Origin: Todiramphus chloris collaris
Lineage: Eukaryota > Chordata > Aves > Coraciiformes > Alcedinidae
Assembly (NCBI GenBank): GCA_025345505.1
Contig: JANVCC010000018.1
Span: forward strand, 53,897,656-53,961,655
Reading direction: 5' to 3'
DNA: 64,000 nucleotides
In this document: piece after piece, positions 56,855 through 64,000 of the stretch
How the letters are laid out: each line of letters starts with the position of its first letter
Position numbering within the stretch: the first letter of the stretch is position 1
Made by a program: the position numbers and the translations under genes
The notes under the pieces: generated by a model
What the model was told of the DNA's origin: nothing
The model's input: only the letters and a program-made list of their open reading frames with translations
The model's database searches: none

Positions 56855-59800
56855 AGTGTTATTTCAATGACTACCATCTGAGTTCTTATGCAAGAGAAAT
56901 AGAAATTGTTGTCCAGTCTCATCTAGAAGATCCCAAAAGATCACCACCCCTCCCCCCCCCCCCCCAAAAAGACTCCAAATATCAAAACAGAATGCATTTG
57001 ACTCCCTGTTACTAAATATTCATTGCATTTTTCCACAATGTCAGAGCAAAATGTTGGTTAGTACTTTCCCATGAAGTCATTTCATTTGAAAGAAGATATT
57101 TGCTTTACAAAGCATACCTAGTGATCATAATTTATAGACATTTTTTTCTTCACTGAGAAAAGTGCCATTTATAGAATACTTCCCACTGAAATAACCAATA
57201 TCTAAATGGTAGAAAAATGATATCAGTTGGACTATGTCCCACAGTGCACTATGAAAATAATTTACATGAAATATTTTGAAATACTTAGATTAGCATATTA
57301 CTTTCATTTTTACATGAAATTTGTCATTTATTGGACATGTACTATGAGCTAAGAGTGAAAAAATGTTCACTTGACTGGAATCCTCTGAACTATGAAAATA
57401 TGGCTTAGAGTAAACACTTTCACAAAGAAAACTGTTAAGAAGTTAGAGCTGAAGTGAAAACTAAGATCAGTTCTTCTTCACTTAGTCTCTATGTGCTGTA
57501 AATACTGCGGCTAGAGCTGGTTTGTTTCTCTTTTTACCTCCAGGTCCAATCTTTTGTCAGTGACCCAAATGGGGGTGATATGTCAGACTATGAGCACCCT
57601 GTGAAGGGGGATTGGTATGATACTTGGAGATACAAGGATTTCTACGTCTCTACTTCTGAGGGCTAAAGATCTTTAATGATTCTGTTTTCCATCAACACAA
57701 AAATAGCGCCTATGATACTCTGAAGAAAGGAATCAAGGAGACAAAAGTTTAATTACACTGCTTTATTTCCTTTGCAGCTGTGTACCATTAGCTTCCAAGC
57801 AGTGGGGTATCTCTTTGCAAGCTCTGACCCTCCCACCAATATATTTTTGACCAAACTGATAATTAAAATCAATTATAGGGGATAGAAGTGATGAAAGGAA
57901 TATTTTTTCCCAACAGAGACCTCTAGTTTACTGATTGCTGATTGCCAGATGCTTATTTGAGACTCTTAAGGGTGAGAGTCATTTTCCTTAAAAACAACTA
58001 TTTGGTCTGGTTTGGCAGAGAAAGTAGAGAATGTCAAAGTTTGTGTAGTACAGACTGATTGTTTTTATGCACATTTCAAAGAGGTGATTTATGCCAGTTA
58101 AGTGTGTAACTCTTGATTATGTTTAATTGAATATTTAGTGTATATTTCACAGAGAATTCAGAAGTTTTACTTTACCACAAAAAATTATCCATTTAGGCTG
58201 AATTTTTTTTTTTTTTTTTTTCTTATTTTTTAAAATCCCAGTGTGGTATCTGTGGTATGGATCCATTTTGGACATGCCAGCATTTCTGAATTTATAGACT
58301 AGTTACGTCATCTACCTTGGAGTTTTCTAAAAGCATTGCATAGTGCTACAAAGATGAGATTAGGGTCCTCTGTCTTTTGAGCTGTTGGAATATGTGACTG
58401 AGGTGTAATTATTTCATTTTTTTCCAGTTTTCGTATGTGCCTATAATGTAAAGGGTGTAGTGGCAAAAATAATGATGATGAGCATTGTAGACAGGGGGGA
58501 AAAAAAGAGAACATTAATAAGTCTCCTCAGGGCTTTTGAGCTCTTCTCCCTGTGAAAAGATATGCTAGAAAAACTGCTGTTTAGGTCTTGTATGTTGTTT
58601 GTTTTGGCTGTATGGTGTTTAGTTATTCAGCGAGTGAAAATCAGGAATGAGATGGATCACAGCAAACACCCACCTAGATGTAGCACGTGGTATATTAACC
58701 CACAACTCCTGAGACTTAGACATGATCTTCTAAATTCAGAAGGGAATATACTGTGATGCATGTGGTGGTTAAATAGTGACCTCTGATCTATGAAAAGTAT
58801 CTTTTGAATGGTTCAAGTTACTTTCCATAATCCACTGGAAACCAGAAACAAATCTCCTTGATTTTAAAGGCTAGTTCTATGAGACACATTTTAGAAGTCA
58901 GAAGATCAGGCTGGATTTCACAGCCTCATTCTTACAATATTTCTTTCCCTCTCTATTATTTTGGAATATGCTCTGCCTTGGCTTTTTCTTTATACCTTTT
59001 ACTTTTTTTGACGGTCCTTCTGTTTAGAGTTTATCTTTCATTAGCTTTTAGGCCTCCAGACATTGTATACTGTCATGGTCCTTTGGGCATGTTGTCTTTA
59101 TTCCAGCATTGTCTCACTCACTTGAAGGCTTATCACTGAGCTTTTCTTTGAAAGGCTGTCTCTACTTTAATATCTGAAGGTTAGACAACACATGATAGAC
59201 CCTTTAATCTCACCAGCAGTCCTAAACCAATATTATCACTTTTCAGCTTTTATATTTGTAGTTTTTAATTAGCTTGGATGTGTCAGAGAAATTTTAAAAC
59301 AGTCATTAAATGTGATTTGTTGGCTATTCTCCAAATTCTTACCTGTATTTTAGTAATATACATGAGTATTCTCATAATTAGTAAAGTCATAATGGAATCA
59401 CTGTTAATGGAACACTACTCATCTGATCTGACAAACATAGATCCTTTTAATTGGATTTCTGTACGGTTTTGGTTCTTTTAAAACAAAACAAAACACCTCC
59501 CTTTCCATTAAGCAGATGTCAGTAATGGGTTATGTGTTTTGGTTTTTAAATGATTCTGCTATAAAAACAAAGTCATGTGGGAAAACCTGGCAGAGTCACC
59601 TTGCCTTAGATTGTATAATACACTTAACTAACTTGGAATTAAAAAGAAAAACAAGTGTGTTCAGCTTAGCCTTTAGGTTGTTTTTTTAATTTGGAGGAAA
59701 ATACTGAGCAGTTCAGGCACTATGGCATTATTATCAGAATGCAATTTGCTCAATGGACTGATTAGCAAGGGAAAATAGCAGAGGTGGAAGGGTGAATAAG

Positions 59801-60549
59801 GATGGGGGAGAATTTTTCTGCGGCCTTGCACTTTTCAGGGGAAAATGTTTCAGTGTTTGTGCCAGTTTAGTTCTCCTGCAGTGGTGAGCAGCGTAAATCC
59901 TATTCACTTGATATCATCTGTCCTATAATTTACCAAGTTTCCTTTTTAAAGCACCTCAAAGAAAATATGATTATTCATTATTATTTTAGAAGAATGAATG
60001 TATGCTTCCACAGACACCATGCTTTGATCCATGGATTCTTGGCTGATGAATGAGAAGCCCTTCTGTCTTCCTTCTAATCACATGTCTCCCAGATGGGCAG
60101 AGCATCAATAGGAATCCATAAACAACAATTTAATAAAATAATGCAGTAAGGTTCTTTGTCTGATACATACATAAATCACTCTCCTTATTAATGTGAACTG
60201 CTCTTATTCTTTGATTACGTATTTCTTGCAGCCAGAAATTAACATAATTTTACTTATTGCTTGGTGACCTAAAAAGAATTAATTTCTTCCTTGGCTCAAT
60301 GTTACCTACACTCTTATCTCTGGATCAGTTCAATTTCCCCGCCCACCCTAGGTCAAAACTATTTCAAAGTTGACATGATGTCATGAGGCAAGAAAAAAAA
60401 TTGTTTGCAGTTGTTTCCCTTATCTGAATCTGTATCCTCCTCTGCTACTTCCTTGTTCATTTCCCCTATTTTTTTTTCAAATTTATAACTAGAGAATGCT
60501 TTTTCTAATTTCCAGCTTATACATATTTGATGTCACTTTTTTACTATTC
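56855..60549. other. Unique non-coding DNA
   Basis: No gene established. A C run of 14 lies at 56952-56965 and a T run of 19 at 58203-58221. A 40-codon open stretch after a good splice-acceptor sequence at 57544-57666 is listed as a weak lead. The rest is AT-rich without repeats I recognise. Confidence 0.55.
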
Positions 60550-61480
60550 TGTGGTGCGTTGACCCTGGTTGATGCCAGGTGCCCACTGAAGCTGCTTTAT
60601 CACTCCCCCTCCTCAACTGGACAGGGAAGAGAAAATATAACAAAAAAGCTCATGGGCTGAGATAAAGACAAGGAGAGATCACTCACCAATTACGATCACA
60701 AGCAAAAAAGCATCAGCTTGGGGAAGGTGATTTATTACTAATCCAATCAGAGTAGGATAATGAGAAATAAAACCAAATCTTAAAACACCTTCCCTCCACC
60801 TGTCCCTTCTTCCCAGGCTTAACTTTACTCCTGAATTCTCTACCTTGTCCCCACTGCAGCACCAGGGGATAGAGAATGCAGGTTGTGGTCAGTTCAACAC
60901 ACTTTGTGCTCCTTCCTTCCCAGGGGAGAGAACTCCTCACACACTTCAACTGCTCCAGCATGGGGGCCTTTCCACAGGAGACAGTCCTCCATGAAGTTCT
61001 CCTATTCAATTCCCTCCCACAGGTACAGTTCTGCATGAACTGCTCCAGTGTGTGGGTCCCCACAGGGACACAAGTCCTACCATCAAACCTGCTCCAGCAT
61101 GGGGTCCTCTCTCCACTGGTCCTGCCAGAAACCTTCTCCAGCATACACTTCCCACAGGGTCAGAGCCTCCTTCAGGCATGTCCACCTGCTTTCATATGAG
61201 GTCTTTCATGGACTGCAGGTGGATATCTGCTCCACCATTAACCTTAATGGGCTGCAAGAGGACAGCCTTCCTCACCATGGACTTCACCACAATCTGCATG
61301 TGTCTGTGCTCCAACATCTGGGGTACCTCCTTCCCCATCCTTCTTCAGTGACCTTGGTGTCTGAAGAGTTGTTTATCTCTCATGTTCTCACTCTTCTCTC
61401 CAGCTGCAGTTGCCCAGTTGCATTTTTTTCCTTTCTTAAATATGTGATCACAGAGGTGCTACCATCCCTAGTGTTTCTAC
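60550..61480 (-). mobile_element. LTR of an avian ERV, antisense, truncated at its sense 5' end
   Basis: The plus strand begins TGTGGTGCGTTGACCCTGG, the complement of an LTR 3' end matching that of the LTR at 22847 (...CCAGGGTCAACCCACCACA), so the sense strand is minus. Successive blocks match the LTR at 8782-9846: cactccccctcctc, aaggagagatcactcaccaatta, taatgagaaataaaacc, ggataggaat-type CAC blocks, repeated ctgctccagcatggg units and ctttcttaaatatgtgatcacagag. Beyond about 61480 the match stops, whereas the other copy goes on for another 165 bases, so the start of this LTR is missing. No matching duplication was found next to TATTC at the left border. Confidence 0.8.
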
Positions 61481-62695
61481 ATAAACATATGTATTTCATG
61501 TCTGTCTCCACATTAGGTTTTCCTTTTGCTATGCTGAATAAGCCAATGTCTCCCAGTGTCCTCTTCTAAAATAATCTCTCTATTGCCTTGTACATCTAAT
61601 ATTGGTTTCCTGAGTCTCTTCAGTCTTGAGTTGAATTTTCTTCAAATGGTGAAGAATCAGGACTTGGGACACTCATATGCATAAGCATAAGTAGCATCAA
61701 AACCTAAACATGGACTGTACATTTTGTACTTCAAAACTAGCACTTTGCCCTTACATTAGAAGAAGAGGTGGGATCCACTGGGTATCATGAACAAACAGTA
61801 GAGCCTAATTTTAGCAGTATCTGTCTAAAATAGTAAAGATGTCAATCTATTCCCGCTGAGAGTAACACTATACAAGCTAATGAGCTACAGGAATAAGGAA
61901 AATTCTGATGCAGGCTCATCGCTACCTGATGCAAAAAAATCTTCTTTTATTCCTCCAGAGACAGACAGGCAGTGTAATGTCAGTAGTTACTCTTGCACTG
62001 GAATCCTAAAAAGGGGATCCCATAAGAGATGGCTTTGAAATTAGATCCTTTGCTGCATTGTTGTGAGCTACTGTGATGCCTTCCCTGACTATAAAACAAA
62101 GCCTTAGAACTTCAAAAACTTGCTCTCTTAATGTTGATAGAAACTGTTTTGACACAATGAAGAAAACTGTTCTACTAATCATATTTAGATTCTAATAGGA
62201 AAGTAATCCTTTAATACTTGGGAAGTCCAGGCTCTGAAATATCTATGATGCAAGTGATGACACAAAGACCAGCTTGCGAGGAGGAGGAGGGTTAATCCAG
62301 CATGCTCTCCATCATGTAATCATTCATTGCTGAGTTTGTCACAGTCCTCATTATTGCTGGCAATGATGCTTTTCTATGCCTAAGCTAGGTGTTTGCATAA
62401 CGTCCCATAGGTTGCTAAGAAATCTTATAATACTTGAGAGTGATATTTCTTAGAATGCAGATATTAAAAAACCCCAAACAATACACCTTAAAAGCAAACA
62501 AACAAACAAAAAAACCCCAAACCCAACAAAAGCTTTCACTTGACTTACTGGAGCTACTTGTAAATGCTTCAGTGTTTCCCAGACCCAGAAATAATGTGCA
62601 AACTACAACTTCCTCACTAAGGCATGGGCTAAACATTAGCTTGTTAACTAGCTTCCCTCTATACCCAAAGGTAAGAAAAAGAATATCCAGAATGT
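61481..62695. other. Unique non-coding DNA
   Basis: No recognised gene or repeat. An AAAC-type simple stretch occurs at 62493-62530. Confidence 0.6.
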
Positions 62696-62785
62696 TAATT
62701 TGGTCAGTCCTGAAATGGTCAGGCAGTTGAACTAGATGATCATTGAAGGTCTCTTCTGACTGAAATACTCTAGTCTAGTCTAATT
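62696..62785 (+). mobile_element. CR1 3' tail fragment, sense
   Basis: Only the last ~90 bases: 'aatggtcaggcagttgaactagatgatcattgaaggtctcttctgactgaaatactctag' parallels the tail at 53600-53660. A very short 5'-truncated insertion, or a CR1-tailed SINE whose body is not recognisable. Confidence 0.75.
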
Positions 62786-64000
62786 CCACTCTTCAATCTA
62801 GGACACATATTTTAGGAGACATAAACTGCCCTCCAGAAGTGCCACTGTCTCATATACTGCCTTGATTATAAAAGGGCAGGCAGTCAAATAGAGTAAGTTG
62901 GGTATTTCACTTTTACACACCTCACAGCATGATAAATAAATCCAATGCTACATGTGCAAACTGAAAAATGTTATTTTTTAGTTCTTATTCTATACTTTTT
63001 AGTTCTTATGCTCAACTACTTTTTTATCTGTTTTCTTATTGCAATAGCAAGAACGGGAAATTGAGAAATGAAGGGAAGAGAAAAATTTGTAAAAATTCTA
63101 TATTAGATCATTTATTGGTAATTTTAAACAAAAAATAAAAAAAGGGAAGAACATGCTTCTGTTATAGTGAATTTAACCCTTTGTTCAGTCTTCAGGGACT
63201 TAAGGAAAAAATGTTAAAAAAAGTTTTTTCATACAACATAAGCAAAACAACTGTGCATAACTACTTACTGCATGAATACTTATATTAAAAAAAAATTATA
63301 TCTGAGTCAAAACAACAACAAAAAACATCCTCATCAATTGTCTTCTGGGCTCTCATTACACTACATAAAACATTCTTTATTGTACACAATCTGTACTGAG
63401 AATCCATCGAGAAACATTTGCTAACAGAAAAAAATATCAAATGTTTGTCTTTATAACGACCTTTCTTAGGTGAAAGAGTTAGTTATTCTAATTTGAAATT
63501 AATTACTTCACTTATGTTCTGAGTCTAGTTTCTCTACAGAGAGGTATTTCTCCTGTGCTTATCAACAAAAGTCACCTTTCTCGTTCTTAATTCTGTCATG
63601 ATAATTATTAGGTCTGCTTTGTCCAAAACAATAAAAGCTAGCAATAACAGTAAAATATGGGTTCAGGACTATTTCTTTTATGTTATAATTTAATACAGGG
63701 CAGTTTTGAAAATTAGGCCTCTAGTGATGGAAAATTATGTCCTAAACAAGAGGTTATGTTAGAAACCTGGCCTCCTGAGCTCTAACCTAGACAGCCACCA
63801 GTTATAAACACAAGGTGTTCCTGACATGGTGGTAAAAAAACACTGCATAAAAAATACAGTGTAGACAGGTAAAAATGAAAGTAAAGGATGGAAGTCTCAG
63901 ATTCCTGAAGGCAAGAGTTTTGATGCCAAGGGAGCTGAGCTTTGCTACTTTAGCCCATGTTGTGTGGGGAAAAAGGCATTTTTCTCTTATTTTTACTTGA
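62786..64000. other. Unique AT-rich DNA
   Basis: No feature recognised beyond a twofold 20-base repeat starting ttttagttcttat at 62977 and 62997. Confidence 0.6.

Noticed and set aside
61048..61569. 173-codon open frame (+)
   Set aside because: It crosses the antisense LTR and its border; the Ser/Leu/His-rich translation comes from LTR repeat units.

Overview
The window looks like non-coding DNA from a bird nuclear genome. The evidence is the repeat content: more than ten fragments of chicken-repeat-1 (CR1) non-LTR retrotransposons, several ending in the typical 3' units built on ATTCTATG, plus endogenous-retrovirus LTRs of avian type and no Alu, B1 or mammalian L1. The sequence cannot name the species. 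I could not support any host protein-coding gene, rRNA, tRNA or CRISPR array. Most of the window reads as AT-rich intergenic or intronic DNA. A few short open stretches behind good splice-acceptor sequences are reported only as weak leads.

Layout: 1-7949 unique DNA; 7950-8776 antisense CR1; 8782-9846 antisense solo LTR; 9847-13532 unique; 13533-14262 antisense CR1; 14263-22846 unique; 22847-26439 a rearranged endogenous retrovirus (ERV copy A), with an LTR reading to the right and gag-protease-RT reading to the left; 26441-29907 unique; 29908-32990 a pile-up of one LTR and four CR1 pieces in alternating orientation; 32991-36892 unique; 36893-37985 antisense CR1; 37986-39670 unique with a 48-nt T run; 39675-40239 a GC-rich, partly tandem segment leading into the longest CR1 (40240-42228, sense); 43247-43990 sense CR1 containing a 29-nt G run; 46519-47305 antisense solo LTR with a perfect 5-bp target-site duplication (TSD); 49849-50947 a second ERV piece (copy B) with its own perfect 5-bp TSD; 53031-56854 three sense CR1 copies in a row; 60550-61480 another antisense LTR; 62696-62785 a CR1 tail.

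The retroviral material is the most informative part. Copy A keeps an apparently intact 535-codon gag ORF, followed in the same frame, after one amber codon, by an aspartic protease and a reverse transcriptase fragment broken by one nonsense codon. RNase H, integrase and env are absent. Copy B is a 1.1-kb unit in which only the outermost 24 and 16 bases of an LTR flank the end of gag, protease and part of RT. It has TG...CA ends and a GATGT duplication. A and B share 1,058 bases without an indel at roughly 97-98% identity by eye, lie in opposite orientation about 25 kb apart, and carry different nonsense mutations. The polarity of LTR versus coding region differs between them, and the collapsed structure of B is the main candidate for something new. 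No coding element here looks able to move by itself.

Boundaries of diverged repeats are estimates by eye, good to perhaps 10-30 bases. Family names are limited to what the sequence supports.
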